Part shown: positions 23,767 to 36,115 of the stretch, piece after piece
Layout: each line of letters starts with the position of its first letter
How positions within the stretch are numbered: the first letter of the stretch is position 1
Assembly: GCA_905250075.1 (NCBI GenBank)
Contig: CAJNOP010000100.1
Location: 600,049-664,048 of the forward strand
Direction of reading: 5' to 3'
DNA length: 64,000 bases
Origin: Rotaria sp. Silwood1
Taxonomy: Eukaryota; Rotifera; Eurotatoria; Philodinida; Philodinidae
Translations under genes and position numbers: made by a program
The notes under the pieces: generated by a model
Database searches by the model: none
What the model was told of the DNA's origin: nothing
The model's input: only the letters and a program-made list of their open reading frames with translations

Positions 23767-24039
23767 ATGGCTGAACACTGCAAGAATGAATACTGTATGA
23801 TATTGACATCTAGCATCCATTTTAAAAAATGGAAAAGTGTTAGTTGTGGATGGATATAATGATGTTTCTATTCTGAGTATTGCTGAATTGTATGATCCAT
23901 CAATTGGAACTTGGATAAAGACTGGTAGTATGAATAATGCGCGAGATGGACATACAGCATCCGTATTAAGAAATGGAAGTGTTAGTTACTGATGGATGGG
24001 ATAGTAGTGTTTCTCTAGATAGTTCAGAATTATATTAAT
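23767..24039 (+). pseudogene. Kelch-repeat protein fragment, decayed
   Basis: Two kelch-type blades can be read: LASILKNGKVLVVDGYND, ILSIAELYDPSIGTW, SMNNARDGHTASVLRNG, then after a frame change VLVTDGWDSSVSLDSSELY and TAA. The repeating 'ARx.HTASVL.NGKVLV.GG' / 'SSELYDP..GTW' pattern is that of rotifer kelch-like propellers. The glycine pair of each blade is partly lost (DG for GG). Two stops occur near the left end, and a 2-base loss shifts the frame at about 23983. A complete propeller needs about five to seven blades, so this is a fragment. Confidence 0.8.
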
Positions 24040-24215
24040 GAACTCAAGCAAATGAACAATCAATAATCCTATGTTTAAATATATATGTAATCTTCTTCCT
24101 AGACAGTAGTGTCATAAGGTGAACTTGCTGACTATAATGATTGTAAATGAATTCCTTCGATCTTAGATTATCATACACTTGAGAATTTTTTTTATTTTGA
24201 TGCGCTAAGCGCTTT

Positions 24216-24260
24216 GTAGGTGGATGTGGGTTTCAGTCCTTAACTCAGTCATCCACACCC
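24216..24260. repeat. GT/AC-arm hairpin element, copy 6
   Basis: TTGTAGGTGGATGTGGGTTT followed by ATCCACACCCTC after a spacer of about 16 nt. It lies downstream of the kelch pseudogene. Confidence 0.65.
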
Positions 24261-24264
24261 TCAA

Positions 24265-25740
24265 GTTTAATATTGTTTTAAAAAGAAAATTGAATATTTA
24301 TTCTCTTTCGACAGATGAAATACATTTTGGTAGAATACAATATCTAATTTAAATTTTGCTAATAAATTTAATAATAAACTTGAACATGTATTATATATAT
24401 ATTTGTTTTTCTATGGGAAGTTAACGGAGCGTGTTATGTTTTCTAATAAAACTTTTCAGCTAAAAGTGTATTAATCTACAAGTCAGTAGATGAAATCGAC
24501 AAAGCATTTTCACGTTTTTCTTTCATGTAAACTATTCATAAGAGAAGTTGTAATTCTTCTAAATATCTAACTCATGCATTGTAACATCAAATAAACACTA
24601 GAATAACAAGGATAAAAACCAAAACTTATATAATCTAACTGTGTCCTTTTTGATTAATTCAAAGTCTTTCTGATAAATAACTGAATTTTGAATAAAAAAA
24701 TACTCTCCAATCGTTTAATAATACGAATCAAAAGTCATGAGTGATACTCATGAGTGCGATAGTATACCAGTGATCATGCAAACAAACGTGCAATATGGTT
24801 TGTCACTTTACCCATACTCTTCACAGTACCCAATACTTCTCATTGAATGAGTAATATTGATCTTCGAAATTCTCATTGAAATAAAATCAAAACTCTCAAT
24901 ATAACTCATATCGCACTGAATTGTTCTATGATTTCATTTTCAAGCAATAGTATTTCTTGTTTTGAATGTACTTTTCAAAGACGAATTCATCTGAGATTTA
25001 GTAACGTTAAAGAAAAGCAAATATGTAGATAACATATTTTTTGATCATCCTGTTGTCAATAATTCCAATTGGCTTTTGTTTCACTTAAGTATACTCGATA
25101 GATTCTTTGCGCATTAACGTTGTTTCTATTTTCATGTGTTGGACAAAACCAATGTGATGGTTCACTGATAACATCCAACGAAATATATATGATTACGGGT
25201 AGCGACAAGAAATAAAACAAACCTCTTGTTACGAAAGAAAAGAATGATATACAGCCTTGAGAAAAAATAAAAAGATTGATTGGTGATATGAATTGAAGTG
25301 ACAAGTTATTTAACGATACTAATATTGATTGCTCTCTCTTTCAAGCGATAGCATCTTCTAATGATGTCTGTTTAATTAAACGGTTGCTCAACAAAACGAA
25401 ATCGAAAAATTAGTCTTTTTACCTTGATAGCAATGATTGTATGGTACGTAAGGTCTATATAAAATAAATATAAGTAGGTATGTTGATGTGAACAGTAAAA
25501 ATATTTTTTTTACTTTTACAGGAGAGTAATTAAACTTTATTTTTTCATTTGCATAGGTATATACGTTTTGTGTAAAGGTATATAACAAGTATGTCTTGTA
25601 TTGATTTCGTTCTATAAGGCAAAGTTATTTTTATTTGATACATGTATTTTTTTTTTGAGCAGATATATATATATAATAACTTGATGATTGTCTTAATAGT
25701 ATTCTCATTTAGATAATCATCAGACCATTCTCTTACTAGA
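24265..25740. other. Intergenic stretch
   Basis: No gene supported. A minus-strand frame at 25056-25304 (82 codons, hydrophobic middle FYFLSLPVIIYISLDVI) could be a single broken membrane-protein exon but has no recognisable partner. Confidence 0.4.
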
Positions 25741-25771
25741 TCTCTAAGTGTTTCGATATCATTACTTTGCG

Positions 25772-25945
25772 ATGAATACGATTTTGAAATTGGCGTTTCT
25801 TTTACTTATCGTCATTATCATGTTGTCGACCAACCGAGCGTTAGTGACAGCTTATCGCATGCAAGAAGATCTTGATGTTGAAGAACCTAGATATAGTCTA
25901 CGTCAATGGACCAATATTTTACTTCACAAGCGTATGTATCGTTGA
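25772..25945 (+). CDS. Small secreted peptide, possibly first exon of a longer gene
   Basis: From ATG 25772: an N-terminal signal peptide (MNTILKLAFLLLIVIIMLST), then ALVTAYRMQEDLDVEEPRY and a basic C-terminus ending LLHKRMYR before TGA, 57 residues in all. The length, acidic spacer and a dibasic KR three residues from the end suit a peptide precursor such as a neuropeptide or antimicrobial propeptide, but I recognise no family. A perfect donor GTATGT sits at 25932, so the true gene may splice from here into a downstream exon that I could not find; the satellite begins about 330 bp further on. Function unknown. Confidence 0.5.
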   Translation: MNTILKLAFLLLIVIIMLSTNRALVTAYRMQEDLDVEEPRYSLRQWTNILLHKRMYR

Positions 25946-26269
25946 ATTTCAACGTAACTTGAATCACTATTTGTGTTTGAATCGAAGTCCATATGTCAAT
26001 CTAATATTGTTGAACAAAATAATGATGTGTAGCATTTATTCATTACGTTATTACTGATCCTATCCGCCAACAAATATAATTGACTAGCATTTAGCATAAA
26101 ATTCGAATCGATCATTTGTCAAGTTGTTTATGTACTCTGAAATAAGTGATAAAATTGGGTATGTAGTCTTGTTTTGAGATGAACATTATATATGAATCAA
26201 TGTGTACTTTGACTTATTCCAATAACAAATGAGATTGTGAGATCGTTATCAACGTCCACCGTGAACTAA

Positions 26270-28600
26270 AAATTCTTGAAATATTTGAATATATCGATAA
26301 TAAAAGAAATTAAGCTCATATGTGTTGTCTGTATTACTATTGACTCGTAAATTATTGGTTTCATATTAGCAAATTATTTGAATAAACACTTATTGATATG
26401 AGATTTTCATGAATAACTTGATCGTCAGCTATGACATTGATTCGAAATCATTATTTTTAAATAGAATATTTGAATAAATATTTAAACGTTGTACAAATAG
26501 TTTGATTTCTACACGATCATCAATTATAAACTGATTCTTAACCTCCCTATTGAAAGTAGTAAAACATTTGAATACAAGCGTCTTCTTTCTATAAACTATT
26601 CATCTATCTAGTAAGCCTCGAATATATGCTACAATATTTGATGCTTGTTTTTGGGACTATATAAGATATTCGCATAAAAATTTGGCAATACAAACTGTAT
26701 GAGAATTGTATAGATGATCGAACATTTTACAGATGTCGAATCTTGTTATCAACTGAGTAAAATATTCGAAGGAACACTTCTTATAAACTATTCATTCATC
26801 TTATTATTATCCATTATGTTATAAATAACATATCTTTGATTTGCAGTAAGACATATAGTTGAATAAGAGTTTGGTACTGTGAATTATTTATCTATCAGGT
26901 ATACTATTTTAATACGTTACCGATGCTGAAACATTGATTAGAATCAAGCAATATATATGAATAGTATATTCTTATGATCGAGTAACTTACTATTTGATTC
27001 TTAAATGTTTTACAGATCTTAATGTTCTGCTATTCAATGAAAAAAATATTTGAATTGTAGATTGGTATGAACTATTTATCTATGTGGTAACAATTCATCC
27101 GATTATATCTTAAATGTTATTGAATAAAAATCAAAAAAAATATTTGAATACAAACTTGGTTGAAATAATTTATCTATCATACGATAATTTAGTATGTGAC
27201 AAATGTGAAATCTTTGGTTTTAACTCAAAAGAAATATTTGAACAGAATTTTGGTATATTATTTTCACTTAACATATATAATACGGACATATTATCAAGTT
27301 GAGACATAGTCTCAATGGAAATGCAATATTAATATAGAGCTTTTGTTGTTAGAATGATTCACATGCGAGATAATTTGTTATGAAAAAGAATATCTGTCAA
27401 TGAAAGATTTCGTTTTCACAAAATATTTGATAAAAGTCCTGATTTGACTTGTTCATTTAGCTCATGATTTCATATATTAAGATTTATTTTGTAAATTTAA
27501 TGTAAAAAACAAGGAAAATATTCGAAGAGAAACTTGATATGAACTATTCATATTTTATTAGTTCTATTAGGGTTATGATAAGTGAAACTATGTAACAATC
27601 TGTCAACAAAATAAACCGTCAGCAGTTTCTTATTTGTTTGCATTGTTCGTTTTTTTTATCAAAATTTGAAGCACATCATATCATTTGACTCTTCTTTTCC
27701 AAAGAAGAAAGTATTTGAATAGAAGTCTGTTATGAAATAGATATATATTGGACAATCGTTATATTTATTATTGCTTCTAATCTTCATATTTAAAATGAAG
27801 AAAATAATTGAATAAAATATTTCCGATATCAACTATTCATTGGTTGTGCATTTTTGAGTTGTATACGAATTTTAAATTACAGAATTCGAATCTATGACAT
27901 ATTTGATTGTTAATTTCGTGCAAACTATTCCTATATTATAAAATCAACAAAAAATCGAATTTGTTTGAATTTTCAATTTTGAAAAAGAAATAAAATATTT
28001 GAATAAGAAATTAATATTACTAATTCATTTATTATATTATGTTACAGTTATGTATTGAACTTGATTTTGTATGTTAAATAGAAGCATATATGTGATAGAA
28101 AGCATAGTATGTAATATTCATTTACAATATTATTTATCAATGTAGTATCCGTTTTTAAAATCCTGTTATTAATTCATCACAATATTTCAATCGAAGCATG
28201 CTATAGACTATTTATATGTTAGATGATCGTTTATTATATAATTCAAAACATTCAGCCACTTTGAGATGAATCACATATTTGAACAAATACATATTTTTCT
28301 GAATGATTCATTTACTATGCCATCTTTTAATTGAATATCAATTCGAAATGTTAGATTTCAACTAAACAAAATATTTTATCTGGAGCTTGGTACTATTGAT
28401 TATCTATTTGTGATGTGATAACTAGTTAGGAAATGATTTTCGTTTCTTAACTATTGAGTTAACATGAATATAGCATAGAATATTTGTTTGAATGATTCCT
28501 TATTCCTGTTATCAGCATTCGTATATAATAATTATGTGTCCTACGGTTAAAAAACAAAAGAATATTTGAAAAGATCAATAGAGACACGAGGTATGTTGTG
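26270..28600. repeat. Degenerate tandem repeat, unit about 95 bp, about 24 units
   Basis: A core like AAAATATTTGAATA, then a purine-rich AAGCTTG-like spacer and TATGAACTATTCATCTAT, recurs about every 90-100 bp. Core starts are near 26279, 26366, 26464, 26562, 26760, 27046, 27136, 27230, 27420, 27518, 27710, 27800, 27990, 28180, 28270, 28370, 28470 and 28558; gaps of about 190 bp mark units whose core has decayed. Stop codons occur within the core on both strands, so it does not code. Heavy divergence between units suggests an old array. Confidence 0.75.
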
Positions 28601-31170
28601 CTCAATTGTAACACTTCATTAGACACATTTTTCTATTAAATATTCAGCAAAGCGTAAATCTTTGACAGAATCTCAGATATAGAATGAAAACTTGATTTTA
28701 CAACTATGAAAGTAGACACTTAGTTCTTTACTCATGTGTTGCTTACGATTCACTTGACAATACCTATGAGAAATTTCAAAATTGATTGCTTCTTTCTTTT
28801 TATATATGCCTAATTGTACACTTTGTATTCATTTCTTGAAACTGTATTTCTATTGTATTTCATTTTAGAGAACAATAAACGTCTGAACGGTTCAAGTAGT
28901 TCGATCTCAAACGATTAACAATATAGAACTTTCATTTTTCCACAGCTCTCTACTAATCATTTTTTTTGTAATTTTTTTCATATTCAAGCTTAATAAAATT
29001 CATCTACATCTTAAACGCTTTTTCGAATTGATATCAAGGTAAAATGATACTATTTTTCTGAAGAATAACTGCTACTGCTGCTGCACACTGAAGAACTATA
29101 ATGTATACAATGATACTAAGTCTCCAAAAGATGTTTCCTGTTATCTCTCACTATTCTGTACTGATGGTATGCATGTAGATATTGGTGTGACGAAAGAAAT
29201 TTACCATACATATCCATTCACACTCTATGCCAACCTAAATCTATGCATCCTCAAAAGATATATGAACTGCTTCAGGTCAAAGCTTATCTATGAACACCAC
29301 ATCATAGATGATAAACACTTATTTGAATCAGTCTTGTTAAAGTTACTTCTTCCTAAAGTTTGATGGTTCCATAAACTTAACTGCGTATTCAGTTACTGAA
29401 AACAAGCAAAAGCAGTTTCCAAAATATTAAATGAAACAGAAACCGTTAAATTATCAAATAGCTACATAAGTTTTAAATAGATTTTGACAAATTTTCACTA
29501 TTAAATTGTTAAGATTAGTCTTATTCACACTCACACTCAATGGAATCCTGTTCAATTATGCTTTCGAATATTGATACACGAATACATTTTTTGAGTTCTG
29601 TTTTTGTTACGCGCACTGATTTTCTTCTGTTACATTTTCTTTTGCATTCGATCAGACGATCCATCGTCCTAGTTGTTTTACGTTCTCATCCAGATGATTC
29701 CGATTTTAGACAGAGTTTTTTTTTTTCGATCTTTGCATGGTTTACTGTACGGCGTTTCTTGAAACCATCATATCAAAAGTTAACAAACATTAATAATATC
29801 TTTTCAAAATAATTTCGATTATGTTGATTTGGCAATCATTGCAATATTCATGTCTTGACAAATTTATTTTTGAACAATTGCGAAAAAAGCAGAAAATGTA
29901 ATCATACATACATCTCTCAAAAATTATTTTATATTTTTAAAATAGATGTTCAAGTTTGTTCTGTTCGAAATTTATTTTGTTTTGTTGTTTTTTAATAGAA
30001 ACTGAGTCATAAAATATTTTTTATTTGACATCTTATCTATATAGGGAAGAAAAATGATGCTCTATATAATAAAAAAAAACTTGCAACTAAATATCTTTTT
30101 TTTTCCGGGTTGGAAATGACAACAAAATCAAGATGTGGGTGTGGATTCGCATACCTAGATCTTGATGTTTTTCACTGCTATGACTATAAATGAAGTAAAT
30201 CTCTTATCAACTCATTCAAGCGACATCCAAATTGATGAAAAGAAAAATAAATCTCATTTTAAGGACAATACAAAAGTCATTGTTAATTGCTATTATAATT
30301 GAAAAGATTAATTAAAGTACAAAAGAAAGATTCAACTTCAAACGTAGAGCTCATATAATTTTTGATCCAATTTATTTTTATTTTTGGTAGAATTGCGCAT
30401 GACTAACTGAAAAAAACTATAATACCCATAGAAAAGAAGAACAGATGAGCATACACATGTCATCATCTAAGAAGTGAAAGAAATTTTTATAAGATTAATT
30501 TAAAAAGAGCTCAGACCATGATGAAACGACTTATGTTTAATAGATTTTTGTTTCAAAATTTTAATCAATAAAACAAATCTGTAATTTCAAGATTATCTTA
30601 AAAAATTAATCTAATAACAATAGAAGCTCTAGTTTAAGAATAAATTTTTTTTTAGAAGATGTTGACAGATTTTGATTTATTTTGATTATTATCCGAATTA
30701 GTTGTCAAGATAAAATGTTGACATATGAGGATTTACATGTACTTTCACTTTGACACTATAGTATGTTACTATTACTCAACAAGATCTGAATGTATTGTTT
30801 CGTTAAATGTACTTGCAGAGTGAATCCATGACATTATTGAAAATCATGATCTAGAGTATAAGTTATCGACATAATAACAGCTTTAATGTATAATCAAATG
30901 GCCGATTACAATTACCAATAAATGATACTTTCTAAACAAAATTTATTCTTCAGAAAATAAATCTATTTTTTTATACTTTAACATGCTTCTCAAAATATAT
31001 TAGAAAATAGGACACTTTACATTCGACAAACTTAAAAATCAGGACAGTCATCTTAAAGAATCAAGTGGACACTATTATCAGTGTAATGTTTCTGTCACTA
31101 TTAAAACTAAACATAATCAATTCAAATACTAAACAATTTCTTTTGATAAGTTCTTCAATATTGATTTGAA
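28601..31170. other. Intergenic AT-rich stretch
   Basis: No gene supported. A 90-codon plus-strand frame at 29540-29812 has no recognisable feature. A GT/AC hairpin copy lies at 30129. Confidence 0.45.
30129..30163. repeat. GT/AC-arm hairpin element, copy 7 (minimal)
   Basis: AAGATGTGGGTGTGGATTCG followed by CATACCTAGATCTT: a very short palindromic remnant. Confidence 0.45.
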
Positions 31171-31173
31171 TAG

Positions 31174-31416
31174 GTGTCAAAAGATCGAAAGTCAAAACGT
31201 CGAAAAGCAAAACATCGAAAATAATTTTTTCGAAAGTCTTAATAATAAAGTAGAAGCCACAGATTTTGCCCTCACCCACACTATCGGACTGTACGTTCGT
31301 TGTCCTTTTGTGGTTTGTTCATCAAAGACTTGAGTAAGATCCGGATATTGTGGCTACAGAGTTTGTAATTTTCGATATTTTGCTTTTCGACGTTTTGACT
31401 TTCGATCTTTTGACAC
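31174..31416. mobile_element. MITE with 48-bp terminal inverted repeats
   Basis: The 5' arm runs from 31174 (GTGTCAAAAGATCGAAAGTC, then AAAACGTCGAAAAGCAAAAC) and the 3' arm is its complement ending TTTCGATCTTTTGACAC at 31416. Over about 48 bp I see a single mismatch. The interior is about 145 bp, without coding capacity. No clear target duplication could be assigned (flanks ...GAATAG and TTTCCC...), so the superfamily is open. The near-identity of the arms points to a young copy or to selection for pairing. Confidence 0.85.
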
Positions 31417-31419
31417 TTT

Positions 31420-32595
31420 CCCATTGATTTTATATCTCATTATTTAAAAACTCATGTCGAACTCTATTTCTTAGTACAAAATAAAAAGATCAACCTGATA
31501 AATAACTACTTCTATGTTCTTTTCATGTTTACTTCTGAGACTATCAAATTTGGAAATTAATTTCTGTTATCATGAAATCTATTTTCTTTTATTTCTCCCT
31601 ACTATCATTACTGTTATAATTACAAACGTCAACATATTTGACATTTACTTCTTAAGATGAAATTCTTGTCTTCAAAAGATAGACTTAATAATATGGTTGC
31701 ATTTTAATTCACATTTATTGGTTGAGTAAATAACTATGACGTGTTACTTTTTTTTTTTTCTAAGAATTGAATAAACAAAAAAACACATATACTGTCGAGC
31801 TTAGTGGCGTCATTTAGAGATAAATTTAGTCATAAAACGGATGAGAAAAATATTTCAGCTATGTTAGTTAAGTTAACCAGACAGAAACGACGGAGATTGA
31901 TAATTATAGAGAGCTTATTAAGCATGTTTCACTGTAGTAGGTATTTCTTTTTATTCTTGTCATATGTCGTACTCGCACTAATAAATAATGTTTACATTAG
32001 TGTAGATTTTTAAATACAGATGAAGTCAACGTGTACTAAAACAGGCTGGTATAAAGTGTGACGAGATTTATTAATGTATATCTGAAAGAAGCCTATGAAT
32101 ATTTATTGATAATTCAAAACATTATCACTATCCTTGTTTGATGTTATATCATAAAAGAATTTTTCTTTTTACTAGATACTTCTAATTCAATAGAACCTTG
32201 AACAGTGATGACATGAATAAATTTATTCATGTGTGAAATTTTTTAATGAAAAGTGTCTTGCTATGTCATTTGGAACATCAAAAATTTTGAAATTTCTCAT
32301 GTATAAATAATATTTTTTTTTTGAAACAAAAAGTATTTTTAATTATTCTATCGAGAGATCATCATAATAATAATCAGTAGTAATACTTCACATCATCCGG
32401 TAGGAGAATACCGTAAATATTTAAGATAGTTTCACACTTGTGTAGAGAAGACGAGACGTTGTATTTATTACGCCAAAGATATTTAGTTAGTGGTAGAAAA
32501 TCCTGCATATATTCTATAACATAAAATTTGATATATTTTTATAAACTATTATTTTTTTTTGTCTATTTAGTATCACTTTAAAAGATCGATTTCGA
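31420..32595. other. Intergenic stretch upstream of the GPCR gene
   Basis: No gene supported. A plus-strand frame at 31804-32013 with a non-ATG start and one hydrophobic stretch is probably chance. Confidence 0.45.
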
Positions 32596-33639
32596 ATGTC
32601 ACAATATATTATTTCAACTGCTAATTTAATATCTCATCGAGTAACAATTTATTTGGGTATACCTATCTTTTTCCTTGGTGTGATAGGTGGATTTTTCAAT
32701 ATCATTGTTTTTCTTAGTCTAAAAACATTTCGACAAAATTCATGTGCATTTTATTTAACTATCATGGCAATGGTTAGTATTGGATATTTATCTACAGGTT
32801 TACTTACATTTATAATGATGTATGGATACAATATTGATTGGACAAAGCAATCAAGTTTTTATTGTATTGTTAGAGAAGGTTTTGTTCATGTTTGCATGTT
32901 AATTGCTTTTACATGTTTATGTCTGGCAACAATTGATCAATTTTCAGCAACTTGCTCATATCCACGTTGGCAAAGATTGTGCAATATTAATTTAGCCCGT
33001 CAATTATGCGTAGCATTTATTGTTTTATGGTTTCTTTATGGAATTTTATTTTTTACTTCTCATGCTTTGATAATTGATCCTTCGTCTGGTAATCTAGATT
33101 GTCAAGTTATAAATGAAGCTTTCCACCAATATCTTAAAACTTGGCATGTTCTTATATTTTTGGGTGTATTACCTATCTCTGTTACAGTTATATTTGGATG
33201 TTTAGCATATAGAAATGTACAAAAATTATCTTATCGAACATTACCTCTTGTTCGACGTAGATTAGATAAACAATTAACAATGATGGTATTAACGCAAGTT
33301 GTTTTTAATTTTTTTGCTATTACACCATATACGGTTATAAATGCAATAATGCTTGATCCCTATATAACACAAGATCCAGTTGCAAATGCAATATTATCTT
33401 CTGCTAAAATATTATCGATTATTTTACTTTATAGTTGCTTTGCAGTAAATATAATGAAATTTTAATACAATGATTAGTTCATAAATATTTCTATATATAT
33501 TTTTTAGAGTCCATTTTATATTTATATGTGTGCATCAGAACGTTTTCGTCATCAATTAGTTTTTGTTCTTTTCAAAATTCATTTGCAACGATGGCGTCAT
33601 CGAAATGTTGTTACCGATTTAGTTATTCCACAACAATAA
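32596..33639 (+). CDS. Rhodopsin-like G-protein-coupled receptor
   Basis: Two exons, 32596-33444 and 33508-33639, joined in phase by a 63-nt GT-AG intron placed inside TM7, giving 326 aa. Seven hydrophobic spans are readable: about 18-42 (YLGIPIFFLGVIGGFFNIIV), 52-75, 92-114, 136-157, 183-207, 233-255 and 270-290. The TM3 end reads TIDQFSAT where DRY is usual, and TM7 reads SPFYIY in place of NPxxY; both are variants I associate with an expanded bdelloid receptor family similar to peptide-type receptors. Conserved Cys residues precede TM3 (YCIVREG) and lie in extracellular loop 2 (NLDCQVI), able to form the standard disulphide. The short tail is basic (RFRHQLVFVLF). It is a plasma-membrane receptor; the ligand is unknown and probably a peptide. 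Confidence 0.9.
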
Positions 33640-35300
33640 ATATTGTGCCTTTTTATTCAGAACCTTATATATTTTTATTTGTTGTCTATGTATTTGTCTA
33701 TGTTGTTCTTCAATAATCTTCATTGTATCAACATGTGACAATTCATTTGTACAAAAATAAAACTTCATTGTTCCTAGAAAACACGTAGTTAGGCAAGGTC
33801 TGTAAAATGTTTGTTTAATTGCATGAAATAATTAGCAATAACTTATTCGCTACTTTTATCCACCCAGTAGAATTTGAGATCGTGTAACATGGTTCAAGCT
33901 ATTTATTACTACTAAATCCATTAATGTAGTAATTCTGAAAATATCTCAAATTCATGTTATTGAATCAATTGCCCAAGCTGTTTTTTTTCCGATGGATCAT
34001 GTTGATTAATCGTTCATGACCACTCGAACAATTAATTTCGACGGGTCAAAATAAGTCGAAATTTATAACCGTATTGTCAAGTCCTCAACTAATTGGAGTA
34101 CTTCGAATCCTATTAAAGAGTAACTCTCGAGAGGTTTTGAGGGTACGAGATGCTTGAAAATGAAAAAAAAGCCGTAGATTCGATATTATTATGTCGAAGC
34201 CCTCGAAAACCATCGTATAAATCCAGAAGTGAAGATTAGAGTATAAGTACTTACGCATGACGAAATTCTTTTTCGAGTCGTCGACATCCATCGGATAAAT
34301 GTCGTGTCGAGAGATCGAACATAGATGTGTATGGGTGGATAGCTAGGATGTGGACCGAGTACATACGCGTACCAAGACCTAAATCTGCACTCATCCACCA
34401 CTACATCCACACCTACATCCTTTGGAGCACATACATTGAGCATCACTTCTCAGATTTTTATAGTGATCGATAGTGGAATTCTTTAGAATGAATTTAGCGA
34501 ATGTTTATATTAGATATAGGTCAAGAATGAAAACCAATCAGAATTAAGAGAAGTAGAGTGAGATAAACTCATATTGCATAAATAGTTGAACGATGCTGAT
34601 GTTTATTTTCATGATTTCCTTTGAAAATGTTTAGTTCGTGTGGATAATTAATTAATGACAGATGTATATGTGTGTTCGAGAAAAGTCAGAGCATCACTGC
34701 AATAAAAAAAATAATAACTAAAACATCAACCTTTTATAATTCAGAGAACAGGATAAACCACTCAATGTAAACGGTCCTCGCCTTCAATTCAATTAAAGGA
34801 AAATGTTTCCACAAAGCATTATTATGAATTTGATAAGCATCGAAAGGATGGACGAAGGGATACAATATGCACAAAATTTATTCGATTATTTTCTTCATAT
34901 CATAGCTATCATGGACAAGTTCTAATGAGATAGAGTACAGTTCACAAACATCATTCCAATGTGTCAAGGTTGCTGGGAAAAAATGCAATCGTTTGACTGA
35001 TTTCGAAAAAAGAGTCGCACACCAATTTACGAGAAAACATACGAGTATCTACCATTGAAACAAAATAGAATCTAACTTATATTGTAGAAAAATTCTATTG
35101 GACGAAAATATCAATATTTTAGCTGTCACCGATGTAATCTTTGAAAAATTCATATGGTCAGAGAGTGTATTTTGACTATGGAATATATATTTATATGAAA
35201 AACGAAGTAGCTCAGAATGAAATGCGGAACATTGTGTTTTTTCAAGAATTCTTTTCTAATCACTTTAGTAACAACAGTTTTCTATTCCGTCAACAATTGA
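33640..35300. other. Intergenic stretch
   Basis: No gene supported. Palindromic CTCGAGAG-like and GTCGA-rich text occurs at 34020-34310, next to hairpin copy 8. Confidence 0.45.
34325..34420. repeat. GT/AC-arm hairpin element, copy 8
   Basis: ATGGGTGGATAGCTAGGATG ... CATCCACCACTACATCCACA, with arms about 25-35 bp and a loop of about 40 nt. Confidence 0.65.
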
Positions 35301-35304
35301 TAAA

Positions 35305-35382
35305 GGATGGGTGTGGGCTATGGTTTTTTCGCATGTCCTGCTTTCGTGTCTTAGTCTGCATCCACACATCCATACCTACACC
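35305..35382. repeat. GT/AC-arm hairpin element, copy 9
   Basis: GGATGGGTGTGGGCTATGG ... TGCATCCACACATCCATACC. It sits immediately at the truncated left edge of a LINE fragment, as copy 4 does. Confidence 0.7.
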
Positions 35383-36115
35383 TAAAGTGCAAATATATTT
35401 GAATGGAAAACGACTTGGATGTATGAAAACATTTAAATATCTAGGTTTTGAATGGACGGACAAACTATCAATCAAACCAAAAGTCAACCATTGTATAGAA
35501 AAGACTGAAAGCTCATATATTAAGCTGAATTGGTTGAAAACAAATAAAACAATAGCAAATAATGTAATAAAACTATGTTGCTTTGCATACCGCTTTTCTT
35601 CCTTTACGTGGATTTTCCCGTTTTTTAACTATCTTAACACGTAAGTTTACAGTGGATCTAAGAATAGTACATAGATGCTCCATTATTACAGCACACGAAA
35701 TTTCATCAATATTAAAGGAACTCTCGCTTGAATCATATGTTTCACCTTATTTAAAAGAATGTTTGTATTGAGTATTTAGATCTGACCTAGGCGAATCCAT
35801 TTTCTATAAAAATCTAGTAATGAAACATCAAAGTGATAAGTCAAAACAAAAATAGATATAGGACAATTCTTTACATTGGCAAGAGTGAAAAAATGATGGA
35901 TAGGCACAAGTCATTTCTAATCCGCTGGATGCAATTCATCGAAAATTATTCTGATAAGTCCGACATATGGTCCCGCTTCCTGTCATTTTTTCCCTTACGT
36001 AGCCTTTTGTCCTTGCTTTTTTTGTCTCCTCTGTTTGCCTTTCTTTTTGTTCCATTTTACGTATATTGTATTCTTGTTATCACATTATAAGCGCGCACAG
36101 ACGTAATAAATGAAA
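35383..36115 (+). mobile_element. 5'-truncated non-LTR retrotransposon fragment
   Basis: Reverse-transcriptase-end sequence: VQIYLNGKRLGCMKTFKYLG, FEWTDKLSIKPKVNHCIEKT and KLCCFAYRFSSFTWIFPFF, then after a frame change LRIVHRCSIITAHEISSILK and LESYVSPYLKECLY. 'FKYLGF.WT..L...P....CI.K....Y.KL.WLK' is the thumb region downstream of the YADD box in jockey/CR1-like LINEs. The catalytic core and endonuclease are missing on the left, where hairpin copy 9 begins. Several stops and frame changes are present. The 3' limit, near GCGCGCACAGACGTAATAAA, is approximate. Confidence 0.7.

Noticed and set aside
26270-28600. CRISPR-like array, because of regularly spaced similar cores
   Set aside because: The cores are degenerate, spacers are not unique segments of fixed length, no cas gene is near, and the genome is eukaryotic.
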